Part shown: one piece after another, positions 35,741 to 45,169 of the stretch | How the letters are laid out: each line of letters opens with the position of its first letter | Numbering within the stretch: the stretch's first letter is position 1 | NCBI GenBank assembly: GCA_010909165.1 | Contig: MU008161.1 | Coordinates: forward strand, 62,001 to 126,000 | Reading direction: 5' to 3' | Origin: Anthoceros angustus | Lineage: Eukaryota > Streptophyta > Anthocerotopsida > Anthocerotales > Anthocerotaceae | DNA: 64,000 nt | Made by a program: the position numbers and the translations under genes | The notes under the pieces: generated by a model | What the model was told of the DNA's origin: nothing | The model's database searches: none | The model's input: only the letters and a program-made list of their open reading frames with translations

Positions 35741-37030
35741 ATGGTGGGGTCAAGGTTAGGGAGATGGCATGGGGCACAATTTTTGGTGTGATCAGAAATG
35801 ACCCTGCCATCAGATCCCTGCAGCACCAACACTCCATTGGACTTGACCTCCCTGATCCTAAGCACATGTCTGCTGCTGGAAGTCTCAAGAGTGTCAGCTG
35901 TTTGGCGTTGAAGATACACAAAATCCCCAGCCTGGAATTTCTTAAGCTTGGGCCTGAAGCTCCCGCTGCGAGTGTGGGCGTACCTTAGTGTGTCCCGATG
36001 CTGTGCAATGTGCAAATTTTCCATAGCCATCGGCATCACTGACGGAAAAGGGCAGCCCTGTCACCTATCATCCTAGCCCAAGTGGCTGGATCATCCAGCG
36101 AGACCACGGCCTGCATCTGTTTAGCGATGGAGCTAGGTGGAACAGGCTCCCTGCCAAAGAGAAGGAAATAGGGTGAGAAATGAGCTAGGGAAGCGTGCCG
36201 GCTCATTCGGTACCCCATCAATATATAAGGCAGCATGATGTCCCAATCCCCCTTCGGCTGCTGCAGACAGAGCTTGCGGAGGCCCTTTTTGATGGTTTGA
36301 ACCATCCTCTCAGCCAACCCGTCGGCCTGAGGGTGGTCCCTGCTGGTCCTCCTGTGGTCAATTAGTGCCACATCCAACAGGTCTTGGAATTCCCTCGAAT
36401 TCTGAACCTTGGTCGGTGAGACACCCGAACTGCCAAAGCGGCTCAGCACGCTTCTGCAAGAAAGCCTGTGACGTGCTCCTGGATGACTTGTCAGGCAACG
36501 CCACGGCCTCCACCCACTTGCTAAAGTGCTCTATCATCACCAAGATGTACACGCTACCTTGGTGTCTTGGGCACTCTTGAGGTCGCAGGACCACCTGAAG
36601 AAGAGCCCCATGATGGGGAGTGGGTGCAGCTCTGGGTGCTGCATAGTGAAGGATGTTTTGACGCGGTCACATGGCTCACAGCAAGCGACACATTCCCGGA
36701 CTTGTGCATGCATGCCAAACCAGTGGAAGTGAGGGGCCAGCAAGCTGTAGGTCCTCTTGACTCCAAAATGCCCCATGTCATCATGTACTCTTGAATGAGA
36801 TCAGCACGATCTCCGGGAGGTGGAACCAGCCGTTCCACACCATGGGCCCGCCTCCGGATGAGGTACCCATCTCTCCAGTAGTAGGCAGCAGCACGTTGCT
36901 GTACCCGCTCACATTCTGCTGCTGTCCAATCTTCACCTAGCTGGCCAGTTTGCACAAACTGAATTGTATGCACGTCCTCCCATATGTCCTTGGGGACATG
37001 TTGAGCTGCAACCTCAAGCCAAGGCATGTC
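35740..37030 (-). pseudogene. Gypsy integrase
   Basis: HHCC zinc-binding part: GHFGVKRTYSLLAPHFHWFG followed by ECVACCEPC (about 36.65-36.78 kb). Catalytic core: WSCDL (first Asp), YILVMIEHFSKWVEAVALPD, CLTDQGSEF (second Asp region), then LLDVALIDHRRTSRDHPQAD and GLAERMVQTIKKGLRKL, which carries the Glu region. C-terminal part: FQAGDFVYLQR and VLVLQGSDGRVISDHT. Frames change at least three times, so no intact protein. Confidence 0.8.
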
Positions 37031-37204
37031 ATGGCCACCAAGGCAGCTACAGCAAAATCTGCCTGTCCTCGTGGCTGATCATCCTCATCCTGCCTAGCCT
37101 CCGTGGCATCCCTACAGCTGCTGTCCGGATTCCTGGAGAGGGTGTCCGCATTCTGATGTGACACCCCGGCCTGTGCTCCACATGGAAGTTGTAATCCTGC
37201 AAAA

Positions 37205-38514
37205 TCATGGCCCAGCGAGCAAGTTTCCGCTGAGCTTTGTGTTTGTCATCAGCCACTTCAAGGGTTGATGGTCAGTGACAAGGGTAAACTGCTGCCCATA
37301 GAGGTAAGGTCTGAAGTGGCAGACTGCCCAAACAGCGAGGCATTCGCCCTCATAGCTGCTGTAATTGGCCTCAGCACGGTTGGCTGCGTGAGGCAAAGGC
37401 AATCACACGTTCCTTCCCTGCTCATCCTCTTGCGCAAGTACAGCACCCAGCCCCAGACTACTCCAGTCTGTATGAAGCACAAACGGCTTGTCAAAATTGG
37501 GACGAGCCATAATGGGTGATGTGCTGAGCCGCTCTTTCAAGGTGTCAAAAGACTGTTGAGCATGCTCATCCCACAGCCACTCCACGTCCTTGCGCAATAG
37601 GTTGTTCAGCGGTTTAGCAATCCTGCTGAAATTCTGGATGTACACCCTGTAATAGTTGCACAATCCTAGAAATGCCCGTAGTGCTGACACATTGGTGGGC
37701 TCCTTCACCCGCTGAATGGCCTGGATCTTGGCTGCATGAGGCATGACTCCATTGGGCACGATCTTGTGTCCCAAGTATGCTACAGTGCTCATCCCAAACT
37801 CACATTTGGAGGGGTGGCACGTGAGCTCAGCCTTCGCAACCTAAGGAACAGATCCTCTAGATGTGCCAAGTGCTGCTCAAAATCCTCGCTGTGCACAAGG
37901 ACATCGCCAATGTAGCACATCAAATATGCTGCACCTGCCAGCACAAGATCCATTATCCTCTGGAAGGTGACTGGTGCATTTTAAATCCAAAAGGCATCAC
38001 CAGCCACTCCCACAGCTGCTGAGATCCATGGAAGGCAGTCTTCTTGATGTCCTCCTCAGCAACCGCACCTGGTTGAATCCTTGAGGTCAAGTGTGGAGAA
38101 GAAGACTGACTGCCCAATGCGGTCAAAAATTTTCAGGGTCGGCATCGGTACCGATCCTGTGCTGTTGTTACATTTATGGGACGATAGTCCCGCACATCCT
38201 CTTCTCAGTCCACAGCCCTTGGCTGTCCTTCTAGGCGGCATCACGGTGGCAGCAGCATAGTCACTGCTGGAGGGCCTGATCAACCCTGCTTCCAGCAATT
38301 CCCTGCAGCGGGCGTCCACCATGTCCCATTCTGTCTTGCTGAGACGGTACCTTCTCCTGTAGATGGGCTCCGAGGTGGTAAGGTTGATCCTAAAGGTCAA
38401 CACATTACACCTCTTCAGCTCCTTCATTGAGAAGGCGAAGCAGTCTCGATACTTCAGCAGTAGCACGTGAATCCTCTGCTTCTGCAGGTCTGTGAGCTCA
38501 TCCCCATCTTCCAA
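37205..38514 (-). pseudogene. Gypsy reverse transcriptase and RNase H, active site altered
   Basis: RT fingers at 38.06-38.51 kb (YRRRYRLSKTEWDMVDARCR, LLEAGLIRPSSSDYAAATV, STLDLKD). The palm motif near 37.90 kb reads CYIGDVLVHSEDFEQH, so the YxDD box is Y-I-G-D and one catalytic Asp is lost. The connection follows (YLGHKIVPNGVMPHAAKIQA, LRAFLGLCNYYRVYIQNFS). RNase H has FVLHTDWSSLGLGAVLAQ and YEGECLAVWAVCHFRPYLYG, with TDHQPLKWLM. A frameshift breaks the RT near 38.2 kb. Confidence 0.85.
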
Positions 38515-38739
38515 GGGAAATTATCAGCTGTGACCTTTGTTGATGCTCCATGCTCACTTCCCTTGTGGTCAGATGGAAAAAGCAGACCTGTTTCCCCATG
38601 TAGGCTGCTCCACCCCCAGCATCTGGCCAAAAGGGTAGGTGAGTGTAGCCAGGGAAAATGGACAGCATCTGCTGGGCACATACTGGCCAGCAAGCTAGGA
38701 AGGGCTACAGCTGCAAACTTGGCGTGCAATTGAAAGGCG

Positions 38740-39700
38740 AGGCAGAGGCTGACCAGCCAAGTAATGGCGTGAAGGTCCATGGCTCTGCCTATGGCTGCAG
38801 CACTGGGGTCGAGTGACTTGAGGTGCTGCTGTAGAGCCTGTTTGGAAAACCCATCAGGCGCTCGCCTCTACTCCAGGTTCCTCCCATTGCTGAGTGGTAG
38901 TGTTAAGGAGCATGCCATTGCCTTGAGCTCTGTATGCAAAAGAGCCTGGAAAACTCACGAGCGTGGGCAGCGTCTGTCTCGGCTGCCCTGGCACATTGGT
39001 AGGGAACCAAGGTGCACGCTCACTAGCAGTGACTGGCTTGGGCTGATGATGTGGTTCCAAGACCAGCTGCAGCTGCAAGTGGGGATCCCTGGTGGTGCCA
39101 CGTAAGGCTAGCTCCAGAACCGAAAGAGGGACAAGGTTTGTCCAATAATTGCGTAGCCTGTGGGCATAGCTACCCACCTGGGCAGCATCCATAAGGAATG
39201 GGAGCCCACATAATGCTGCACAATCACCATGTCCTGTTGCACATGTGGGCGTGAGTCCAGCTGGGCAGGTGTGTTTTCCAAGAGATAAGCACAGCGTGGA
39301 TTATCTTGCTGAGCCCATGCGAGCACCTGGTGCAAGTCCCGAAAGAGGCCTGAACGTGCATCTTCTAAGCCTTGGCCACGGCCTGCCCTGGAAAACCCCT
39401 GGCATTCCCAGCCAGCGATGACCATGTCCACAGGTCCCAAAGCATGGATGTGGGCCTGTTGGATGTACTGCACATCCTGTGGCCAGGCCGTAAAAAACGC
39501 TGTGAGTGGCCTCTGGGGTAGTTGCTGTGGAAAGCTGTTGCAGCCCAAGCAGTCTGAAGGCTGCAATGTCCCTGGCTATTGGGTCCTTGTCACAATAGAC
39601 ATAGCGGATAGTGAGCCCGTCAATAGCAAAGCCTCCAGGCCAGTGCAGATACCCCAAATAGCTCTACCACCGTTAGTTCAGGCTGAGAGGGTGCCCACGT
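38740..39700 (-). pseudogene. C5-cytosine DNA methyltransferase domain inside the gypsy polyprotein
   Basis: Motif I region ELTVVELFG with a shifted GICTGLEALL (SAM binding, about 39.69 kb), then YVYCDKDPIARDIA. Motif IV is VDMVIAGWECQGFSRAG with the catalytic Cys codon at 39402-39404 (E-C-Q where P-C-Q is usual), followed by GLEDARSGLFRDL. Motif VI is YLLENTPAQLD (ENV-like). The target-recognition part (QVGSYAHRLRNYWTNL, TLPTLVSFPGSFAYR, TTTQQWEEPG) leads to a terminal QAMD-like segment near 38.76 kb. It lies between protease and RT. C5 methyltransferases captured by retrotransposons are known from charophytes and dinoflagellates. At least three frameshifts are present. Confidence 0.8.
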
Positions 39701-39921
39701 GATCACAGTGCAGTTCAGCAGCTTGTCCTGTGGGATGCGCCAACCCTGTAGCCACAAGGCTCTGGACACGTTGCAATTGAGCCTTGGCATTCTGCAAACG
39801 TGCGGCCACCTCAGCAGGGTAGTCTGGATGAGCCATGGCTTGAGACAAAGTGCTGCCACTGCCAGGTGAGTCCTCATCAGCTGCAGACTCCAGCTGCCGT
39901 TCTACATGGGCAGTGTCCTCA

Positions 39922-41001
39922 CTAGCTCGCCAAGGTTGCAAGACTGAATGTCACAAACCATTTGGCTACAAGCGAGGCCACATCAGCAACTGTTTTACCA
40001 TGAAGGTCCAGTGGCAGATGCGCCACACGGAGCCCCCCTTGTCTCCAATCAGGCCTGTAAAAGGCTTGTTCCGTCCAGTTGTCCACGCCAATGCCTGGTG
40101 GGTACAAAAATTCTTGACCCAACAAGACATCGTAGTTGGTGGCTGTGGTCACAAGACAGGGCAATGACAAGGTCATCTCATCTGGCGTGCCCGGGTTAAG
40201 GGTAATATCCACCGGTCGGATGGTTTCCCCACACACTGGCTCAATTGCCCTGGAAGCAGTCCTGATGTTCCAGGGTGATGTGCGAAGAGCATCACCCTTC
40301 AGATGCAACCTGGCTGCCAGCACCTTGCCGATTATGACTGGCTGTGCACCTGTGTCAAGCAGCACCACCCTGGGTGCGTAACCATTCACCACGTGCCCTG
40401 CTCGATTATCAACAACAGCGTTGCTATAACCCGGTGTTGAGCCTGTTGGCTGCACTCGTGGTCTGTCACCAACTTGGCCTGCCACCTGTACACTGCAGAC
40501 TCCTTCCAGCAAGCCGGAATGCATTCGTGGCTGCTCCATGGGCTGAAGGCTGCTGTCACAGCGTGACGATCTGTCTGGTGGGAGTTCCCACAATCGGGCA
40601 TGAGCAACCACAGGATCGGGCTCATTGCATGTGGCCACAACTTCTAGTGTCTGCATCATTTGCTGCAGCCGGCTGGGTGTAACTCCAAGCTCCTGGAGAG
40701 TGAAGAGTGGGATCTCCGTGAGCCTCTTAGCCACCTGTTCAGCAGTGACAGCCTGTGGAAGCAAGTACAATTTTTCCGCGTGATATGCCCTGCCCCTTGA
40801 GGGGCTGATCCACTTGGCTCTGACCTGATGAAGAATGGCTCTGCCCCTGATCGGAATGGCAGAACCTGGCGGCAATGGCACATAGGATTGAGGCATCACT
40901 GCCCTCGCCCCTCGTTGCCTAGTGACAGGTCCAGTAGCTGCTGATGTAATGTCCAGCGTGGTATTTGGGAGCACATGCCCCACCCAGCTGGTCGGCATCA
41001 C
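39922..41001 (-). CDS. Gypsy aspartic protease region
   Basis: A 359-aa open minus-strand frame. Residues near 211-224 read RVVLLDTGAQPVIIG, a retropepsin D-T-G active site with the hydrophobic flanks of the family. Further on, TNYDVLLGQEFLYPPGIGVD is the second conserved part (LG-x-x-F/W). The N-terminal 200 residues have no recognised fold and probably join gag to protease. This is the longest undisturbed frame of the element. It should be released from the gag-pol polyprotein and cut it. Confidence 0.8.
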   Translation of the reverse strand: MMPTSWVGHVLPNTTLDITSAATGPVTRQRGARAVMPQSYVPLPPGSAIPIRGRAILHQVRAKWISPSRGRAYHAEKLYLLPQAVTAEQVAKRLTEIPLFTLQELGVTPSRLQQMMQTLEVVATCNEPDPVVAHARLWELPPDRSSRCDSSLQPMEQPRMHSGLLEGVCSVQVAGQVGDRPRVQPTGSTPGYSNAVVDNRAGHVVNGYAPRVVLLDTGAQPVIIGKVLAARLHLKGDALRTSPWNIRTASRAIEPVCGETIRPVDITLNPGTPDEMTLSLPCLVTTATNYDVLLGQEFLYPPGIGVDNWTEQAFYRPDWRQGGLRVAHLPLDLHGKTVADVASLVAKWFVTFSLATLAS

Positions 41002-41096
41002 AACACGTCCCTCTTGGCTGTCACTTGGTGCCTTATCCGCTGTGCAGACCTGATGTGGCAGGCCGTAGTCCTCTCCTTCAGGTACTGCAACAAGTT

Positions 41097-42657
41097 CTAC
41101 TGCTGCAGCGGTTTGGCTCCTTCAGCACTAGAGAGATTGGCCACCTGCGTGGCCAATGCTGCCAGTGCCTCCAAGGTTGCGACCTTCTCAGCATTGGCAG
41201 TATTCTTGGCCTTGGCCTTGTCACGTTGTTGTTTGCTCCGTGAAGGCCCTGCTGTTCCAGCTGCAGCAGCTGTAGGTGCCACTGCTGTCCCACCAACCTC
41301 TGCCTTTGCCTTCTGATACCGTCTCCGGATGTTTCTGGAAGCAGACCGTGACAACATGGCCGTTCTTCTGGCAGTGAGTGCAGAACAAACCCTCCGATGG
41401 ACACTTGCATGCAGTGGACAAGTGCTCTGGACTGCCACAGTAATTGCATAAGGCTGCAGGTGCTGCTGCTGCTGTAGTAGCTGCTGCCCCTTGGCTGGCT
41501 TAGCTGGCCCTGCCCTTGAGGAAGCTCCCCATGCGTGGTTGACCCCTTGTTGGTGAACATGGACTGGTAGTGATGGAAGGACTTGGCATGCTTGGAGGAG
41601 AACACCGAGTGGCGATCTCCTTCTTCTCCGCCTCTTCATGCACTTGCTCCAAGGTGTAGTTATCACCATATTTGTCCACCAAGGAGGACACAAGCTGGAA
41701 GTGAAAAGAGAATCACCCTCCAGGGCAACTAAGAATTTCTCCGCTGCCTCCTGATCCGTCAACATGCCAGTACCCTCACGTAGCTTTTGCAGCCTACGGA
41801 AGCACATCTGGACTGTCTCCCTTTCTTCCTCGCAAAAGTAGCCAACTCAGCGATTTTCTCCGGAGTTTTGAGGGGAAGGCCTTTTCCAGAATCTTCAGAA
41901 ACTCCTCCACGGGGTTGGCATGCTTGGGAGTCTGGATGAACTCATCAATCCCCTGCTGTTGTCCTCTCCGCTGGGGTGAGGGGCTCACCACTGTAGGAGG
42001 CTGCAGTGCAGCAACAGTGCCATTAGCAATGGCCTGTTGATGAGCTGTAATGGCGGCCTGCAACTTGGCATTGTAGGCTAGCTGCAGCCCCTGGTGCAAA
42101 GGATTCAAGGTCTGCACCGTGGCAGTCAAATCTGCTTGGTGAGCCTCGTACAAATCCAATGCCTCATCAGCCATGTAGGCAGACAGCTGTTCGAACATGT
42201 ACAGGTGATTGTACAACGCAGTGCTTGAACTTCACCCGGCTGATTGCCTCACTCACACGTAGGCGGAAATCTCTCAAAGACATAGTCCCAGGCCTGCCTG
42301 AGAATTTTTCGTGCCTACTTGATGGTCCTGACTCCATGGTATCAGATCCCTCCGAGAGGTCAGCTTTAGTCTGTCCTCCTTGTGCTGTTGAAATCACCAA
42401 TGAATGGTCAGCACCTGGCCTCCACTATCCTGCCTCAAGTCACCAAAATCTGGTGCAACTGGATCGGGGCCTGGTTAGCAAAGGGGACCAACTTGTGCCT
42501 GCAGCAGTTGTAGCTGCTCAGCACCAGGATCTGCTCCGCTGGGTCTCCTCCTAGAGACAGCTTGCCGCAGGCTGGCCTCCTCCTTGCAAAGACCCTGGCT
42601 GGCACGTCCCTTGTCCTCAGTCGAGCGTGGACTACCTCCCTCCTCGTCAGAGGGCAT
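41097..42657 (-). pseudogene. Gypsy gag with two CCHC zinc knuckles
   Basis: A likely start is at 42657 (MPSDEEGGSPRSTEDKG). Capsid text: FSGRPGTMSLRDFRLRVSEA, YMADEALDLYEAHQADLTAT, EEFLKILEKAFPSKL, RLQKLREGTGMLTDQEAAEK and FLVALEGD. The nucleocapsid has two C-x2-C-x4-H-x4-C knuckles in tandem, CNYCGSPEHLSTAC and CTHCQKNGHVVTVC (about 41.37-41.45 kb). The C-terminal part is Ala/Thr-rich (NAEKVATLEALAALATQVAN). At least three frame changes. Confidence 0.75.
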
Positions 42658-42870
42658 TGCCCATGTAGACAGCACGCCAGAGATCAGCCACCAGCAAGGT
42701 AAGCAAGTGCTGCAAGGCAGCCTCCGAGAAAGCAAAACCCCAGCCACAGAATCAATGTGAAACGCAAAATTCCTGAACACACCAACGCTGCAACTCTGAT
42801 CCTTCTCCTCAGTAAGCAAAAGGGACCTGGAATATCACTATCCTAGCACCTATGCTGCAACAAGGGAAGT

Positions 42871-43240
42871 GATGGCTGCAAATAGCCAATTTCCCCAACT
42901 GAACCCTAAGTGCCCAACCTTTCCAAGGCATTCAGTCCTTGAATTGCACTCGGAAGTAGAAAAAAATGGTACCAACAGATTTGTCTCAACAAGGCGAACA
43001 CTTTGGTATGCAAATCGGCGGAAACCGACCTGTGGAGCGATCGCTATGAACGCTGATGGCTGCAAATAGCCAATTTCCACACCTGAACCCTAAGTGCTCA
43101 ACCTCTCCAAGGCATTCAGTCCCTGGATTGCACTCGAAAGTAGACAAAAATGGTACCAACAGATTCGTCTCAACAAGGCGAACACTCTGGTATGCAAATC
43201 GGCGGAAACCGACCTGTGGGGCGATCGCTATGAACGCTGG
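42871..43240 (-). repeat. Tandem duplication of a 185-bp leader unit
   Basis: 42871-43055 and 43056-43240 are about 93% identical by eye, each running from GATGGCTGCAAATAGCCAAT to GCGATCGCTATGAACGCT. They lie between the 5' LTR-like block and gag, so they belong to the untranslated leader. Confidence 0.85.
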
Positions 43241-43430
43241 AAGACTTGGGCAGCTTGCTGCAGATGAAATGCAGCTGCTTCTGCTGCACAATCAGGGCGT
43301 GTGGGGGATGCTGCCTTGCTAGAGTTGCACGGCCGCCTCCACCAGCTCACTCGCCTCACACGTGAGCTCCAGCAATTGAAAGCAGTTGTCGAAGTAGACA
43401 AGCCAGCAGCGCTCACATGTGCTGTGGCGC

Positions 43431-43971
43431 ACCTCGGTGCAAATACGAATCAAAGGGCTGCCCTACACGGGCTGCCTGGAGTTGGTAAATCCGTGACCTG
43501 CCGCAGCACACACACATTGCAATCGTTCTGAGCCACATGCACACCAAAACCTTGCATTCCAATTAGAAATCCAGCAACACCGCGGTTTTGCGTGAGTCTC
43601 AGCAACATTCCCTTTCCACGGACTTCGACAACTGGTTGTTGCAGCTGCCATCGCCAGTCTTGAGGTCTTGGCCACCATCATGAGCTAGCACCTCCCTCTC
43701 GGTGTGATGAGGCCACCACCTCGCGTGATCCTTTGGCCGTTGCAGCAGCGGGCTTCATGATGTAGCCCACGAGCCACCTGCCGGGTTTGCAGCCCTCGTT
43801 CTAGAAATGACCTAAATGGCCTAATAACCTATCCTGATAATGTCAGCTAAATAGCTTCATATGGGGTAAGCTAATTAATAGCTATTTCCTAATGGCCAAA
43901 ATCACATATATAGCCAGCCTACCTCTAGGCTACTATATATATTCTTGTGAAACAAGTCTGGTGCCACGACA
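43431..43971 (-). repeat. 5' LTR-like block of the gypsy element
   Basis: Same sequence as 34660-35188, including GCTACTATATATATTCTTGT. Its outer edge is sharp: GTGCCACGACA ends at 43971, with unrelated copia leader sequence after it. Confidence 0.7.
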
Positions 43972-44600
43972 ACTGTGGAACATGTGGGAAGGTGAGTGGA
44001 GGTTACAAAGTAGGCGATACGGGCGGTGGTACGGTTCGGTCAGAACCTTCGGCCTGATGATAAGGGTGGTACGATTCGATCCGGTTTGTTGGAAGGGTAG
44101 AGCGATACCTGGAGTGTTGTCTTTGGTCCTACGCTCGTGTATTCCAATGCCCACCCTAGTAGTGTCCGGACGAGGGCAGTATGCCATAAACTGCTCTCCG
44201 TAACCCTCCCCGCACCTCCTCCCTCCTTCCGCAAGCATGGGACTGCTGGAAGGGTTTTCAGTCGTAGTAGGAAGAGGATAAGTTAGGAATCCGGAGTATG
44301 GAGATAGTAAGCAAATGGAACGGATCATTCCCTTGGGACTGAACCCCATACTACATGACACGGGATTAGCGCACGCCCGGCTGGCTTTCAGCGAAAGTAG
44401 CTCCACATTTTGGCAATGATTTCTTAAGAAATCCGTAAAGCCAACAGGCGAGCCACCATAGGATGTCGATTGCCTCGAGCCATAGCCGGGCATAGAGGTC
44501 GTGCTTGGTCCACGATCTACCAAAGTATCTATAGACTTGCAATTGGGTCCTAGCCATGAGGATATGGAGTCCTATGCTCTAATACCATTGATTAGCCGTT
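43972..44600 (-). repeat. Copia leader with primer-binding site, carrying a family-Q terminal box
   Basis: On the minus strand the right end reads ATCAATGGTATTAGAGCATA (about 44575-44597), resembling the tRNA-Met primer site of copia elements. The rest is leader cut by the gypsy insertion at 43971. Within it, 44321-44403 (plus strand CATTCCCTTGGGACTGAACC) matches the boxes at 1968 and 57797. A minus-strand 196-aa frame crosses this region but has no domain. Confidence 0.5.
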
Positions 44601-44810
44601 GTATTTACCTTCATTGGGTAAAGGCCAGTTGTATTCACCTGCATTTGGTAAACGGCGTTTATCTCCACCTTTCAAGTGCTCGTCAAGCGGTTCTCCTGTC
44701 GAAATTGGCTGCTTCTGTGACCAACCTCTGTTCTAAATACTTGTGAAGCCTTTATCTATGTCTAGCCTCCGCTGCCCGTCAGAGCCTCTCGTGCTATGCT
44801 GCAAAGTACA
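44601..44810 (-). repeat. Probable copia 5' LTR next to the primer site
   Basis: It lies immediately 5' (minus strand) of the primer site. The extent to about 44810 (plus-strand end GTACA) is a guess, because no partner LTR was found in the window. Confidence 0.3.
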
Positions 44811-45169
44811 TTCAGCTCCCTGGTAGTTTTTTGGTTTTTTGAGCTGGATATCTAAAGGGATAGTGAACAAGTATTTTTTCTGATGAACAGAGGAATTATG
44901 TATGTAGCCCAGCAGAAAGAATGCCGGACAACCAGCCTGATACACACTCCACAGCAGGCAAAAGGACTAATCGAGTTAAGGGGGATGGCCGCCAACATGT
45001 CAACAATTATGAGCTAAGCGACGCTGCCTCAGCAGAAGAAAAGCTGCGCAGAAGATAGAAAGATTGAAAGCTCCGCTCCTACTCAGGCTTCAGTCAAAAG
45101 TTCAGAAATGCACAGGCTGCCTGTCAGCTGTGTCCATCCGTGCTAAACTGGAAACATACAGTGCTTTTT

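Larger units (their letters stand above)
34660..43971 (-). mobile_element. Ty3/gypsy retrotransposon with C5 DNA methyltransferase and PHD finger
   Basis: Minus-strand order from high to low coordinates: LTR-like block 43431-43971, duplicated leader, gag (with two CCHC knuckles), aspartic protease, C5-cytosine methyltransferase, reverse transcriptase, RNase H, integrase, PHD finger, LTR-like block 34660-35188. The order RT-RH-INT is that of Ty3/gypsy. All coding parts are frameshifted, so the copy is dead. The right end abuts a copia leader at 43972. The minus-strand terminus reads TGTCGTGGCACC; I could not identify a clean primer site, polypurine tract or target duplication, so LTR limits are approximate. 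Confidence 0.8.

Noticed and set aside
43933-44523. 196-aa minus-strand ORF next to the gypsy end
   Set aside because: It spans the junction between the gypsy LTR and a copia leader, so it is a chance fusion frame.
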